From Actinoalloteichus caeruleus DSM 43889 (GTDB lineage Bacteria > Actinomycetota > Actinomycetes > Mycobacteriales > Pseudonocardiaceae), in the NCBI RefSeq assembly GCF_000429185.2, contig NZ_AUBJ02000001.1, positions 4,898,001 to 4,962,000 on the forward strand: 64,000 nt of DNA, given 5' to 3'. The position numbers were made by a program, and so were the translations under genes. Positions 48,025 to 57,400 of this stretch are shown here, piece after piece. Within the stretch, counting starts at the first letter, position 1; each line of letters starts with the position of its first letter. The notes beneath the pieces were generated by a model. The model made no database searches. It worked only from the letters and a program-made list of their open reading frames with translations, and had not been told where the DNA came from.

Positions 48025-48804
48025 GTGAGCCGGATCGCCCGGGTGGTCGGACCAGCCCTGCTCGTCCTGGCGGTCGCCGCGTGCGCCGGCCGGTCCGAAC
48101 CGGGTCGACACCACTCGCTGTCGGAGCTCGTCGAAGCGACGGTGGCCGCCGTCGAGGAGGCCGGCAGCGCGCGGGTGGGCGTCACGGTCGGCCGCAGCGC
48201 GGATGTGCCGCCGCTGAGCGGCGACTGCCTGGTGGTCTACGCGGATCGGGAACCCGGGGTCGACTGCTTCGTCCTGGGGGGTACCGAGACAGGAAGCAGC
48301 CAGGACCGGTTCCTCGCCGTCGGGGACGGGGTGTTCGTCGAGACGGCGGAGATCGCCAGGGATCCGCACCGCCCACCCTGGCTGGCGCTCGGCCCTGGCG
48401 GGCAGTACGAGGGCCTGGCGACCACCGCCGAGCTGGTGCGGCGCGCGGTCTCGCCCGTCGGTGTGCTGCCACCCGGTGGTGACCTCGTGGCGGTGGTGGC
48501 GGAGGACGGCGACGACCCCGTGCTGCGGTACACGGTGGAGGTCGACCCGGCCTCGGCGGTGGCGGCCGCGCGCGACGAGGCGGACCGCGCCCACTACCGG
48601 GCGCTGACCGATCACGGGGTGCCCCGCGTCGTCGTCGACCTCTGGGTGGACGTCGAGGGCCTGCCGACCAGAGCCGAGGTCCGCGCCGTCACGGCTGACG
48701 GCGCCGAGCACGTGACCGAGGCGGTCTTCTCCCGGTGGGGGGAGGAGCGGGTGGCCCTCGAGCCACCGCCGGCGAGCGAGGTGGCGGAGGCTCGACGAGG
48801 GTGA
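48025..48804 (+). CDS. putative lipoprotein
   Basis: A 259-residue exported protein. The signal sequence ends in LAVAAC with Cys20 as the lipidation site. The mature part alternates strands (SARVGVTVGRSADV, LRYTVEVDP, VVVDLWVDVEGLPTRAEVR) in a pattern like LppX/LprG-type folds, and resembles the opposing lipoprotein at 48950. A GGAGG ribosome site sits 5 bases before the GTG. A very strong terminator follows. Lipid or glycolipid carriage is inferred from fold only. Confidence 0.75.
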   Translation: MSRIARVVGPALLVLAVAACAGRSEPGRHHSLSELVEATVAAVEEAGSARVGVTVGRSADVPPLSGDCLVVYADREPGVDCFVLGGTETGSSQDRFLAVGDGVFVETAEIARDPHRPPWLALGPGGQYEGLATTAELVRRAVSPVGVLPPGGDLVAVVAEDGDDPVLRYTVEVDPASAVAAARDEADRAHYRALTDHGVPRVVVDLWVDVEGLPTRAEVRAVTADGAEHVTEAVFSRWGEERVALEPPPASEVAEARRG

Positions 48805-48850
48805 GGGCCGCCCGAGGCCCGAGGCGGGATCGGGAGCGGGTGGGAACGGT

Positions 48851-48885
48851 CGAACGCCCGGCCGGATGATCCGGCCGGGCGTTCG
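48851..48885. terminator. 17-bp perfect hairpin, bidirectional terminator
   Basis: CGAACGCCCGGCCGGAT and its complement flank a single G. It lies between two convergent lipoprotein genes and would terminate both. Confidence 0.8.
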
Positions 48886-48949
48886 GCATGTGGTCGCGGC
48901 GGCGGAACCGCCGTCCCGGGGCGCGAGACGCGGTCTCCCGGTTCCGGCG

Positions 48950-49828
48950 TCAGCCGGTCGGGGCGCCGGAGGGCACCTCCAGGTCGTTCGCGCTCACCGT
49001 CTCCTCCTCGGCCGGGACGGTGATGTCCACCGGCTCGCCCCAGCCCGAGTAGGTGACGATCGTGGTGGTCGCCTGGTCCTCGGCGCCGGGGATCTCCTGG
49101 TCGAGGACGACCTGGACCGGCAGGTCGGCGTCGTTCAGCCAGATCTGCTGCTCGATGGTGTCGACACCCTGCTGCGCGAGCATCTGCATGGCCTGCGCCT
49201 GCATCTCGTCCTGCACGAGCTCGCCGGCCCTGGCCACGTCGAGGCTGACGGTGTAGCGGGTGGCCTGCTGGCCGTTGACCTCCTCCTCCGCGCTGTCCAC
49301 GATGGAAAGGGCGTCCTCGGCCTCCTGCAACATCGCCATCGGGTTGCCCGAGGCCGCCGCCTGCTGGCCGAGCATCTGGAACATCGCCCCGGCGCCCGCG
49401 GCCTCCTCGTTCGGGTCGATCTTCAACCAGCTCTTGCCGGGCTCGAACTCCTGCCCCAGGTTGAGGTACATGATCTGGCCCACCTGCACGGACCGCACGG
49501 GGCTGGGGGAGTCGGGGACGTCCATGCTCGTGGAGCTGTCGACGGCTCCGCCGTCCTGGTACTCCATGACCCCCTCGCCGCTGATGCTCGCGCCGGCGGC
49601 CTCGCCCTCGTAGGAGAGGGTGACGGTTCCCTCGGCCATCATGGCCTCGTTCATCCGGGTCATGAGTTCCCCGGCGTCGCCGTGCTCACCGGAGCCCTCG
49701 GCGTCGCCGCCCTCCGCCTCCTGGGACGAGCCGGGAGTGGTGTCCTCCGCGGTGTCCTCCGCGTTCCCGCAACCTGCGGCCACCCCGGCCAGGGCGACGG
49801 CGAAGGCGGCGATCGTCGTCTTGCGCAC
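48950..49828 (-). CDS. LppX/LprAFG-family lipoprotein
   Basis: A 292-residue envelope lipoprotein. The lipobox is AGVAAGC with Cys20. A Ser/Glu/Gly-rich linker follows (about 25-55), then the LppX_LprAFG fold (VTLSYEGEAAGASISGEGV, TRYTVSLDV, QQIWLNDADLPVQV, VTYSGWGEPVDITVP), which in mycobacteria carries lipids to the outer layers. It is unusually Met- and Gln-rich in the middle. The GTG at 49828 has an AGAGGAAG ribosome site. Substrate unknown. Confidence 0.85.
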   Translation of the reverse strand: MRKTTIAAFAVALAGVAAGCGNAEDTAEDTTPGSSQEAEGGDAEGSGEHGDAGELMTRMNEAMMAEGTVTLSYEGEAAGASISGEGVMEYQDGGAVDSSTSMDVPDSPSPVRSVQVGQIMYLNLGQEFEPGKSWLKIDPNEEAAGAGAMFQMLGQQAAASGNPMAMLQEAEDALSIVDSAEEEVNGQQATRYTVSLDVARAGELVQDEMQAQAMQMLAQQGVDTIEQQIWLNDADLPVQVVLDQEIPGAEDQATTTIVTYSGWGEPVDITVPAEEETVSANDLEVPSGAPTG

Positions 49829-50003
49829 TGAGAATCTCTTCCTCTCACTCCACCCGAGTGCTCTTCGTCGCCCGAGTCTTCCGAGATGGACGTACCGCGA
49901 GGGCAACGGGTTCCCACCGTCACACGATTACGTTGGTGGTTTTCCCACTTGGGTGAAGATCCAAACATGTTTCATCACGCGGAGTACGTGCGTCGGCCGC
50001 AAC

Positions 50004-51017
50004 TCACCCTTCCGTGTCCTGGCCAGCGCGGGAGAGCAGCAATCGGCGGAGTGAGTCGAGCCTGCCCTGGGAGCCGTCCCCCTCCTCGACGTGCCGGTCG
50101 AGGTGGCAGCCGGGGTCCTCGGGGGCGCCGAGGTGGCCGCAGTGCGGGGGGCACTCCTCCGCCGCCTCGGCCAGGCCGGGGAACGCCGAGACGACGTCGT
50201 CCGCGCTGATGTGGGCGAGACCGAAGGACCTGATCCCGGGGGTGTCGACGACCCAGCCGCCGCCTTCGAGCGGCAGCGCCACCGCCGAGGTCGAGGTGTG
50301 CCGCCCCTTCCCCACCGAGCTGACCTCGCCCGTCGCCCGGCGGGCGCTGGGCACCAGGTGGTTCACCAGTGTCGACTTCCCCACCCCGGAGTGCCCCACC
50401 AGGGCGGAGACCCGGCCGGCCAGCCTCGACCGCAGCTCCGCCGGCTCGGTGTCGTGGCGGGTGACCACGACGGGCAGGTCGAGGCCCTCGTAGCCGGACA
50501 GGATGGAGTCCGGGGAGGCAAGGTCCGACTTGGTCAGGCACAGCACCGGTTCGAGCCCGCCCGCGTAGGCGGCGACGAGGCAACGGTCGATGAACCCGAG
50601 CCGGGGCGGTGGGTCGGCGAGGGCGGTGACGATGACGAGCTGGTGCGCGTTGGCCACCACGACCCGTTCGTAGGGATCGGTGTCGTCCGCGGTCCGCCGC
50701 AGCACGCTTTCCCGGTCGGAGACCCGGACGATCCTGGCCAGCGTGTCGGCGGCTCCGCTGGTGTCGCCGACCAGGCTGACGCGGTCCCCCACCACCACCG
50801 GCGTGCGTCCCAGTTCCCTGGCGCGCATCGCCGTGACGAGCTGGTCCGGATCAGCGTCCAGCGCGCAGGTCCACCGGCCCCGGTCCACACCGACGACCAG
50901 CGCCGCCACCGCGTCGGCGTGGTCGGGCCGCCGCTTGCTGCGCGGCCGCGACCCGCGCCGGTTCGGACGTACCCGGACGTCGGACTCGTCGAGCTCCCGC
51001 CAGCTGCGGCGGCTCAC
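50004..51017 (-). CDS. rsgA: ribosome small subunit-dependent GTPase RsgA
   Basis: A circularly permuted GTPase that assists late 30S maturation. In 337 residues the order is OB-fold (about 40-115), then G4 TKSD near 178, G1 GHSGVGKST near 225, G3 [10 protein letters not shown] near 270, and a C-terminal zinc site with Cys-rich [16 protein letters not shown] near 295-310. The GTG overlaps the aroA stop by 4 bases, so the two are coupled, as in M. tuberculosis Rv3228-Rv3227. Confidence 0.95.
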   Translation of the reverse strand: MSRRSWRELDESDVRVRPNRRGSRPRSKRRPDHADAVAALVVGVDRGRWTCALDADPDQLVTAMRARELGRTPVVVGDRVSLVGDTSGAADTLARIVRVSDRESVLRRTADDTDPYERVVVANAHQLVIVTALADPPPRLGFIDRCLVAAYAGGLEPVLCLTKSDLASPDSILSGYEGLDLPVVVTRHDTEPAELRSRLAGRVSALVGHSGVGKSTLVNHLVPSARRATGEVSSVGKGRHTSTSAVALPLEGGGWVVDTPGIRSFGLAHISADDVVSAFPGLAEAAEECPPHCGHLGAPEDPGCHLDRHVEEGDGSQGRLDSLRRLLLSRAGQDTEG

Positions 51018-52321
51018 CCGACCACACCCTCCGTCCGCTCGGCGTCGGAGACGCCGGCTCCCCCGCCGAGCATGGCCGCCCACATGCCGGGGAAGTCGGG
51101 GATCGTCTTGCTCGTCGTGCCGATGTCCTCCACGGAGACCCCGGGCACCCGGAGGCCGATCACGGCGCCCGCGGTGGCCATGCGGTGGTCGGCGTAGGAG
51201 CGCCACCGCCCGCCGTGCAGGGGCGCCGGTTCGATCACCAACCCGTCCTCGGTCTCCCTGGCGCGCCCCCCGAGCCCGTTGATCTCGCTCACCAGCGCGG
51301 CGAGCCGGTCGGTCTCGTGGCCTCGGAGGTGCGCGACTCCCCGGATCCGGGAAGGGGTGTCCGCCAGGGCCGCCACGGCCGCGACGGTCGGGGTCAGTTC
51401 CCCGACCTCGTGCAGGTCGGCGTCGATGCCGACGAGGCGGTCCGGTCCGGTCACCGTGACTCCCCGGTCGTCCAGGACGACCTCGGCGCCCATCTCGGCC
51501 AACAGCCCCCGGAACACGTCACCCGGCTGGTGGGTCGCGGACGGCCAGTGGGCGACGGTCACGCGGCCACCGGTGACCGCGCCGGCGGCGAGGAACGGGG
51601 TGGCGTTGGAGAGGTCGGGTTCGATCTCCCACGTCCGCGCCCCGATCGGACCGGGCTCCACCCGCCACACGTCCGGCGTCCCGTCGTCCACGGTCACGCC
51701 AGCCTCGCGCAGCGCGGCCACGGTCATCACGACGTGGGGCATCGACGGCACCGGGGGGCCCGCGTGGCGGATCGTGACCCCGCGGTCGTAGCGGGCACCG
51801 GCGAGGAGCAGTCCCGAGACGAACTGGGAGGAGGCGGAGGCGTCGATGGTGACCTCACCGCCCGGCAGGTGACCGGTGGCGTTCAGGGTGAAGGGCAACC
51901 GGTCGCCCGCCACCTCGGCGCCGAGGTCGCGCAGCGCCGTCAGCACGGTCGTCATCGGGCGGACCCGGGCCCCCGGGTCGCCGTCGAAGTGGACGGGACC
52001 GTCGGCGAGGACCGCGGCAGCGGGGACGAAGCGCATCACCGTCCCCGCGAGGCCGCAGTCGATGCGCGCGCCTCCCCGCAGCGGACCCCCGGTGACCTCC
52101 CAGTCCCCGTCGTCGAGGTCGCGCACACCGATGCCCAGCGACCGCAACGCGTCCGCCATCAGGGTGGTGTCCCGGCTCCGCAGCGGGTTCCGCAGCACCG
52201 AGACCCCCTCCGCGAGGGCGGCCAGCAGCAGTGCGCGGTTGGTCAACGACTTCGAGCCGGGAACCGAGACGGTCGCACCGACGGGTCCTGCCGCGCTCGG
52301 CGCGGGCCACAGTTCTGCCAT
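51014..52321 (-). CDS. aroA: 3-phosphoshikimate 1-carboxyvinyltransferase (EPSP synthase)
   Basis: Joins shikimate 3-phosphate and phosphoenolpyruvate in the chorismate pathway. The 435-residue protein has [20 protein letters not shown] near 20-39, the family motif [11 protein letters not shown] near 93 (the usual LGNAGTAMRP region, here [11 protein letters not shown]), and [11 protein letters not shown] near 390. The ATG at 52321 is 6 bases after the minus-strand hexamer GATTAT. Sensitivity class cannot be judged safely from sequence alone. Confidence 0.95.
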   Translation of the reverse strand: MAELWPAPSAAGPVGATVSVPGSKSLTNRALLLAALAEGVSVLRNPLRSRDTTLMADALRSLGIGVRDLDDGDWEVTGGPLRGGARIDCGLAGTVMRFVPAAAVLADGPVHFDGDPGARVRPMTTVLTALRDLGAEVAGDRLPFTLNATGHLPGGEVTIDASASSQFVSGLLLAGARYDRGVTIRHAGPPVPSMPHVVMTVAALREAGVTVDDGTPDVWRVEPGPIGARTWEIEPDLSNATPFLAAGAVTGGRVTVAHWPSATHQPGDVFRGLLAEMGAEVVLDDRGVTVTGPDRLVGIDADLHEVGELTPTVAAVAALADTPSRIRGVAHLRGHETDRLAALVSEINGLGGRARETEDGLVIEPAPLHGGRWRSYADHRMATAGAVIGLRVPGVSVEDIGTTSKTIPDFPGMWAAMLGGGAGVSDAERTEGVVG

Positions 52322-52327
52322 GACCCG

Positions 52328-52333
52328 ATAATC
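52328..52333 (-). promoter_or_regulatory. -10 box, leaderless start of aroA
   Basis: GATTAT (minus strand) ends 6 bases before the ATG at 52321. Confidence 0.4.
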
Positions 52334-52641
52334 CCGCACCACCCCTTCCCCGACCTCGACCGGCACCGGTGAGGCCTCGCCGGGCGGAGTTCCGCCGGAC
52401 CGGTGCCCGGGCAGGGGAGGGGACGTCACCGGAAGGGGGTGAGCTGACCTGGAGGTGGAGGCACCCGCCTTCACTCGTTCAGGGAAGCCTCCGTCACGCA
52501 GTGCCATGAAGTTGCGACACGAACCGCCATTGACCCTGGTCATTGGCCCTGCGAGCACGAGAGCCCTGCGTACCGTTGGACGCGGAGGGGGTGCTTCGAC
52601 GTCGTTCCGACCCGTGGTGGGAACGACGAAAGGGGAACAGC

Positions 52642-53418
52642 GTGTGCGGAAGGTATGCCTCGACGCGGAAGCCGGCCCAGTTGGCGCGGGAGTTCGACGC
52701 GGTGGACGTCACCGGGGGCGACGCGCCCGGTCCCGACTACAACATCCAACCGACCCACCCGGTGTTAGTCATCACCGGAGATCACCCGAACGAGTGGAAT
52801 CGGTCGGTGGGGGGCCACCGGGCGGGACGCATCGTCCGGGTGATGACGTGGGGGCTGGTGCCACGCTGGGCGAAGGACCCGGCCATCGGTTCCAGGATGT
52901 TCGCCGCGCGTGTCGAGACGGTGGCGGACAAGCCGGCGTTCCGCGACGCCGCCGCCGCCCGCCGCTGCCTGCTCCCGGCCGATGGCTGGTACGAGTGGGT
53001 ACGGGGGCCGGGCCGGAAGTACCCCTTCTACTCCACGCGTTATGACGGGTCGGCGCTGGCGATCGCGGGCATCTGGTCCTCGTGGAGCGATCCGGAGCCG
53101 GGATCCACCCGCCGACTGGACACCTGCGCGGTGCTGACCACACCCGCGGTCGGACCCCTCGCCGCCATCGGCGAGCGGATGCCCCTGCTGCTGCCACCCT
53201 CGGCCTGGGATCGGTGGCTGGACACGACCGCTGACGTGGACACCGTCTCCGACCTGATGGTCCCCCCGCCGGCGGCGGAGCTGACCGCCATCGAGGTGCG
53301 GCCGGTGTCCCGCGAGGTCAACCGAGCCCAACACCACGGCCCCCGGCTCACCAGGCGCTTCGACTGGACCAGCGTGACCCCCGACTTGGACACCTCGGCA
53401 CTCCTTCGGCAAGGATGA
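52642..53418 (+). CDS. SRAP (YedK/HMCES) family protein, degenerate copy
   Basis: SRAP proteins crosslink to abasic sites in single-stranded DNA through Cys2. Here Cys2 (MCGRYAST) and the WYEW glutamate are kept. The NAR motif Asn is Ala88 (FAARVET) and the HxRMP histidine is Gly177 (GERMP). These correspond to Asn75 and His160 of E. coli YedK. The 258-residue protein is followed 79 bases later by an intact paralogue. Residue 42 is a rare TTA codon. The GTG start makes Cys the second residue, which is required for the chemistry. It may be a regulatory or altered-specificity member. Confidence 0.9.
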   Translation: MCGRYASTRKPAQLAREFDAVDVTGGDAPGPDYNIQPTHPVLVITGDHPNEWNRSVGGHRAGRIVRVMTWGLVPRWAKDPAIGSRMFAARVETVADKPAFRDAAAARRCLLPADGWYEWVRGPGRKYPFYSTRYDGSALAIAGIWSSWSDPEPGSTRRLDTCAVLTTPAVGPLAAIGERMPLLLPPSAWDRWLDTTADVDTVSDLMVPPPAAELTAIEVRPVSREVNRAQHHGPRLTRRFDWTSVTPDLDTSALLRQG

Positions 53419-53497
53419 TCCCCGGACCCACCGGCGACACCGGGGCGGCGCGGCCCCTCCCGTCGCCGGGACAGCGACGCGGGGAGACGAATCGCCG

Positions 53498-54268
53498 ATG
53501 TGCGGTAGGTACGCGATCAGCCTGGATCCGGCGCGACTGGCCGCCGAGTTCGACGCGGTGGACGGTGCGGAGGGAGCCGTGGGACCGGATCACAACGTGA
53601 CGCCCACCCGCCTCATCCCGATCATCGTCGAGCGGTTCCCCGCCGGGGCGGACTCCGAGGACCGCAGGCCCGCGCCGGTGCGTTCGGTGCGGGCCGTGCG
53701 CTGGGGGCTCGTCCCCCCGTGGGCACCGGATCTGACCAGCGGACCGCCCATGATCAACGCCCGTGCGGAGACCATCACCGAGAAACCCGCCTACCGGCAG
53801 GCGGTGCGCCGCCGCCGGTGCCTCGTCCCCGCCACCGGGTGGTACGAGTGGCAGCCCAACGAGTCCGGGAAGCAGCCGTTCCTCAGCGTTCGGCGGGACG
53901 GGCGCCCACTGGCGATGGCGGCGGTCTTCTCCACCTGGTGGCCCAAGGACCAGCCCAAGGAGAACACCGCACCGGTGGTGAGCTGCGCGGTGGTGACCAC
54001 TGAGGCCCAGGGCGAGTTCGCCCGGGTGCACCACCGGATGCCCCTGGTGCTCGGTCGGGAGCACTGGGAGGAATGGCTCGACCCCGGGGCGGAGGAAGTC
54101 CGTCACCTGCTCGACGACCCGGCCGTCGTTCCGCTGGACGAGTTGACGATGTACCCGGTGTCCAAGGAGGTCAACAGCATGCGCAACAACGGTCCGCACC
54201 TGGTGGATCCGGTCGAGCTGGAGGACCGCGAGCCACCGTCGCCGGCTCCTACCCTGTTCGAGGCCTGA
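53498..54268 (+). CDS. SRAP (YedK/HMCES) family protein, intact copy
   Basis: A 256-residue SRAP protein that shields abasic sites in single-stranded DNA by a thiazolidine crosslink. All key residues are present: Cys2 (MCGRYAIS), Asn87 (MINARAET), Glu in GWYEW near 117, and His178 (HHRMP). It is the tandem paralogue of the preceding gene and corresponds to Rv3226c beside aroA in M. tuberculosis. ATG with Cys as second residue. No LexA-type box was found upstream of either copy. Confidence 0.93.
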   Translation: MCGRYAISLDPARLAAEFDAVDGAEGAVGPDHNVTPTRLIPIIVERFPAGADSEDRRPAPVRSVRAVRWGLVPPWAPDLTSGPPMINARAETITEKPAYRQAVRRRRCLVPATGWYEWQPNESGKQPFLSVRRDGRPLAMAAVFSTWWPKDQPKENTAPVVSCAVVTTEAQGEFARVHHRMPLVLGREHWEEWLDPGAEEVRHLLDDPAVVPLDELTMYPVSKEVNSMRNNGPHLVDPVELEDREPPSPAPTLFEA

Positions 54269-54273
54269 CCTCC

Positions 54274-54903
54274 GTGCCGGCCATGGAGGTGGAGACGCCG
54301 GTCGGCACCGCCCGGGTCGAGGTGCACGGCGCGGCCCAGGACCGGGGCGTCCTGCTGCTCGGCCACGGTGCGGGGGGCGGTACCGACAGCCCTGACCTGG
54401 TCACGGCCACGCGAGCGGCGGTGGACGCGGGGGTGCACGTGGCGGCGGTCGAACAGCCCTACCGGGTGGCCGGTCGTCGGGCGCCCGCTCCGGCCCGGCA
54501 GCTGGACGCCGCCTGGCTGGCCGTCGCCTCCGCGCTGGCGAGCGACCGCTTCCCGGAGCTGCCGCTGTTGTTCGGTGGGCGCTCGTCGGGGGCGCGCGTG
54601 GCCTGCCGCACGGCGGGTGCGGGGGGCGCGGAGGCGGTGTTGTGCCTGGCCTTCCCGGTGCATCCCCCCGGGAAGCCGGAGAAGCACCGGCTGGCGGAAC
54701 TGGACGGGGTCGACGTCCCGGTGCTGGTGGTCCAGGGCGCGAGTGACCCCTTCGGCCGTCCCGAACCGGCTCCGCACCGGCAGGTGGTCCTGGTGGCGGG
54801 CAACCATTCGTTGCGCGGGGAGCAGGACCTGGTGTACCGGGCGGTCCACGAGTGGCTCGACCGGGTGCTCCGCCCCCTCGACCTCTCGGACTCGACCGCC
54901 TGA
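54274..54903 (+). CDS. alpha/beta-hydrolase family protein
   Basis: A 209-residue small hydrolase of the family with a glycine-rich oxyanion loop (LLGHGAGGGTDSPDL near 29-43) and the nucleophile elbow FGGRSSGARVA with Ser near residue 108. A late His in VAGNHSLRG near 180 and Asp in VQGASDPFG complete a plausible triad. Often annotated as a dienelactone-hydrolase-like or KANL3/Tex30-type protein. GTG at 54274 or ATG at 54283 are both possible. It starts 5 bases after the SRAP gene and is probably co-transcribed. Confidence 0.82.
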   Translation: MPAMEVETPVGTARVEVHGAAQDRGVLLLGHGAGGGTDSPDLVTATRAAVDAGVHVAAVEQPYRVAGRRAPAPARQLDAAWLAVASALASDRFPELPLLFGGRSSGARVACRTAGAGGAEAVLCLAFPVHPPGKPEKHRLAELDGVDVPVLVVQGASDPFGRPEPAPHRQVVLVAGNHSLRGEQDLVYRAVHEWLDRVLRPLDLSDSTA

Positions 54904-54939
54904 GCTCGCCCGCGCCCCCGGCACGGGGACGGGTGCCCG

Positions 54940-55416
54940 TCAGGCGCAGAGCGCGGCGACGGTGCCGTTGGTCAGCCTCACCAGGTCCGCCGGGGCGAGT
55001 TCGATCTCCAGGCCGCGGCGGCCACCGCTGCAGAAGATGGTCTCGAACCGTTCGGCGGAGGCGTCCAGCACCAGCGGAAGGCGCTTGCGCTGCCCGAGCG
55101 GCGAGATGCCACCGGCGACGTACCCGGTGGCCCGCTCGGCGTCGACCACCTCGGCCAGCCGTGCCCTCTTCACCCCCACGGCGGCCGCGAGCGCCTTGAG
55201 GTCCAGCTGCCTGGTCACCGGGATGACCCCCACCAGCAGGGTCCCCGCCGAGTCCGCCACCAACGTCTTGAACACCCGCTCGGGCGCGACCCCCAAGGCC
55301 TCGGCCGCTTCCAGGCCGTAGGACTCGTGCCTGGGGTCGTGGTCGTAGCCGTGGAGGGTGTGCGGCACGCCCCGCCTGCTCACCAGCGTGGTCGCCGGTG
55401 TCCCGTGTCCCGCCAT
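54940..55416 (-). CDS. ybaK: Cys-tRNA(Pro) deacylase YbaK
   Basis: A trans-editing enzyme that hydrolyses mischarged Cys-tRNA(Pro). The 158-residue YbaK/EbsC fold has YGLEAAEALGVAPERVFKTLVAD near 33-55, the conserved Lys in the FKTL stretch, and GYVAGGISPLGQRKRLP near 100-116. The ATG at 55416 follows the minus-strand hexamer TATCCT by 6 bases. The longer in-frame extension upstream is not supported. It is convergent with the hydrolase gene. Confidence 0.92.
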   Translation of the reverse strand: MAGHGTPATTLVSRRGVPHTLHGYDHDPRHESYGLEAAEALGVAPERVFKTLVADSAGTLLVGVIPVTRQLDLKALAAAVGVKRARLAEVVDAERATGYVAGGISPLGQRKRLPLVLDASAERFETIFCSGGRRGLEIELAPADLVRLTNGTVAALCA

Positions 55417-55422
55417 GCCGGA

Positions 55423-55428
55423 AGGATA
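55423..55428 (-). promoter_or_regulatory. -10 box, leaderless start of ybaK
   Basis: TATCCT (minus strand) ends 6 bases before the ATG at 55416. Confidence 0.5.
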
Positions 55429-55471
55429 GGCGGGCCGGCCGAAGGGAGGACCGGGTGACCGCGGGCACCCC

Positions 55472-55500
55472 GGGAATGCGAGCGGCGTGGGACGCGTTGT
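55472..55500 (+). promoter_or_regulatory. SigR/SigH-type promoter of sigR (autoregulatory)
   Basis: GGGAAT, a 17-base spacer and CGTTGT match the consensus of the sigma factor encoded directly downstream. The implied leader is about 130 bases. Confidence 0.65.
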
Positions 55501-55636
55501 GCGCGACGTGGTCACAGATGTCGTAACGCGCGAAAGCGGGCACGACGACGTAGGGTTGGCGGCGGTCGCCGGCCAGCGTGGTCGGCCCACGTCGAGGGTG
55601 ACCGCCGGGCTGTCCGCGCGGCGGGGAAGGAGGCCG

Positions 55637-56299
55637 GTGACCGGAAGGTCCGAAGCCGGACGCCCCGCTGGTGAGGGCACGTCCTCGCAGGGTGGGGACC
55701 AGCCGGCGGAGAGCGCCGCCGAACGGGCGGCGCGGTTCGAACGGGACGCCATGCCGCTGCTCGACCAGCTCTACGGCGCGGCCCTGCGGATGACCAGGAA
55801 CGCCGCCGACGCCGAGGACCTCGTCCAGGAGACCTTCCTCAAGGCCTACGCCGCCTTCGAGTCGTTCGCCTCCGGCACGAACCTGAAGGCGTGGTTGTAC
55901 CGCATCCTGACCAACACCTACATCAACGGCTACCGCAAGAAGCAGCGGCAGCCCCAGCAACAGCCGACCGACGAGATCGCGGACTGGCAGCTGGCCCAGG
56001 CCGAGAGCCACACCTCGCAGGGGCTGCGCTCCGCCGAGGTGGAGGCGCTGGACCGGTTGCCGGACACCGCGGTCAAGGCGGCGTTGCAGGAGCTCGCCGA
56101 GGACTTCCGGATGGCCGTCTACCTCGCGGATGTCGAGGGCTTCTCCTACAAGGAGATCGCGGAGATCATGGGAACACCGATCGGAACAGTGATGTCCCGA
56201 CTCCACCGAGGCCGGGCACAGCTGCGCGAGCTGCTCACGGACGTGGCGAGGGACCGTGGATTTCTCCGTTCGGGGCAGCGGGAGGTGACTGGCTCGTGA
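55637..56299 (+). CDS. sigR: thiol-stress ECF sigma factor SigR/SigH
   Basis: Directs transcription of thioredoxin, mycothiol and proteostasis genes under thiol-oxidative and heat stress. The 220-residue protein has sigma region 2 (about 40-110; [35 protein letters not shown]) and region 4 (about 145-200; [39 protein letters not shown]). The GTG at 55637 has AAGGAGG close upstream and gives nearly the size of mycobacterial SigH (216). A GTG at 55598 is an alternative, as longer stress isoforms are known in the family. It is coupled to rsrA by a 4-base overlap. Confidence 0.94.
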   Translation: MTGRSEAGRPAGEGTSSQGGDQPAESAAERAARFERDAMPLLDQLYGAALRMTRNAADAEDLVQETFLKAYAAFESFASGTNLKAWLYRILTNTYINGYRKKQRQPQQQPTDEIADWQLAQAESHTSQGLRSAEVEALDRLPDTAVKAALQELAEDFRMAVYLADVEGFSYKEIAEIMGTPIGTVMSRLHRGRAQLRELLTDVARDRGFLRSGQREVTGS

Positions 56300-56637
56300 G
56301 TTGTGGCGACGCGACGACCCCGTGTCACGAGGTCCTGGGTGAGCTGTGGCTGTACCTCGACCACGAGTGCGACGAGAAGCGCCGGGAGGTGCTGCAACGG
56401 CACCTGGACGAGTGCGGGCGTTGCCTCGAGCACTTCGGGATCGAGGAACACCTGAAGGAGCTGTTGGCCCGCAAGTGCGGTAATGAGCAGGCCTCGGCCG
56501 ACTTCAAGGAGCGGCTGCGCGCCTCCATCAGGGAGACGGTGCTCGCACAGGCGGAGGTGACGGTGGAGCCCGCGGCGGGCGGGGCCCGAACCGTGGAGGT
56601 CACCCTCACCAACCAGCGGGTGGACGAGGAGGCCTGA
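56296..56637 (+). CDS. rsrA: zinc anti-sigma factor RsrA/RshA
   Basis: A redox-sensing ZAS anti-sigma factor that holds SigR until disulfide stress. The 113-residue protein shows Cys3, Cys10, His36, Cys40 and Cys43 (HLDECGRC); Cys10-His36-Cys40-Cys43 fit the known zinc and switch residues of Streptomyces RsrA shifted by one. Cys61 is also present. The rest is helical with a Val/Thr-rich tail. The GTG overlaps the sigR stop (GTGA), giving matched synthesis of the pair. Confidence 0.94.
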   Translation: MSCGDATTPCHEVLGELWLYLDHECDEKRREVLQRHLDECGRCLEHFGIEEHLKELLARKCGNEQASADFKERLRASIRETVLAQAEVTVEPAAGGARTVEVTLTNQRVDEEA

Positions 56638-56662
56638 CCGGCCCGGACGGCATGTCGAACGG

Positions 56663-56700
56663 CGACGGGGGCCCGGAGCACGCGCTCCGGGCCCCCGTCG
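56663..56700. terminator. 17-bp perfect hairpin between rsrA and bL37 gene
   Basis: CGACGGGGGCCCGGAGC and its complement flank an ACGC loop. It separates two convergent genes and likely stops both. Confidence 0.85.
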
Positions 56701-56706
56701 TCGGCC

Positions 56707-56781
56707 TCAGGAGTTGGGCCGCTTGCCGTGGTTGGCCTTGTTCTTCTTCCGGTCACGCTTCTTGCGCGCACGCTTTCCCAT
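56707..56781 (-). CDS. ribosomal protein bL37
   Basis: Only 24 residues: begins MGKRARKKRDRKKNKANHG and ends KRPNS. This Lys/Arg peptide matches the mycobacterial 50S protein bL37, which sits near the decoding and peptidyl-transferase regions of 23S rRNA. The ATG has a strong GAAGGAGGAA ribosome site. Size and site explain why it is easily missed. It lies between rsrA and the biotinyl protein gene. Confidence 0.9.
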   Translation of the reverse strand: MGKRARKKRDRKKNKANHGKRPNS

Positions 56782-57146
56782 GCGTTCCTCCTTCGTGGGG
56801 CCTCCACACGCCTCGCCGTGGTGGAGGAGCGACCGGTACCGCCAGGCGGAGCCGGGCGCAGGTCTACCCGTCAGTCTGACACCTGGCCCCGGATGGGCCG
56901 GCCGGGGGTTGGCCCGCGGTGATCCCCGGCCGGCCGAACCGCGGCCCTGGCGGTGTGGGGGCACGCGGGCCGCCGCGCCGACCTGGCGGAGCGGGAGCCG
57001 ACCCCGCACCGGTGGGTGGGGGTGCGGGAGGGCCGAGGTGGGTAACCCGGTCCCAACGCCCGAGGCGGGCGGTCCGGGCCGAGCGTGGCGTGGCCAGGGG
57101 CGTGGTTGGATGGTCGGAGGGGACCTCCGAGCGAAGGCGGGACGGT

Positions 57147-57362
57147 ATGGCCGAGGAGATTCGGGCCGAGATCGTGGGAAACGTGCTCCAGGTGCTGGCC
57201 ACCGAGGGGCAGGCGGTCGACGACGGGGACACCCTCGTGCTCCTCGAGTCGATGAAGATGGAGATCCCGGTGCTCACGGAGATCGCGGGGACCCTCTCCC
57301 GGTTGGCGGTCGCCGAGGGAGACGTGGTCCAGGAGGGCGACCTGATCGCCGTCGTCGAGTGA
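57147..57362 (+). CDS. biotin/lipoyl carrier protein (TB7.3-like)
   Basis: A 71-residue stand-alone biotinyl domain. The modified lysine lies in LESMKMEIPV near residue 37, with the folded hammerhead repeat before (VLQVLATEGQAVDDGDTL) and after (LSRLAVAEGDVVQEGDL). The mycobacterial homologue Rv3221c sits next to sigH-rshA in the same order. A carboxylase partner is not in the window. ATG at 57147 with a GGCGGGA site upstream. The pdtaS gene follows 38 bases downstream. Confidence 0.92.
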   Translation: MAEEIRAEIVGNVLQVLATEGQAVDDGDTLVLLESMKMEIPVLTEIAGTLSRLAVAEGDVVQEGDLIAVVE

Positions 57363-57400
57363 CGGGGCGACCGTGACCGGAACCTTCTTCCTCGGACGGG

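Noticed and set aside
52540-52641. LexA/SOS box before the SRAP genes
   Set aside because: No TCGAAC-N4-GTTCGA-like palindrome occurs upstream of either copy.
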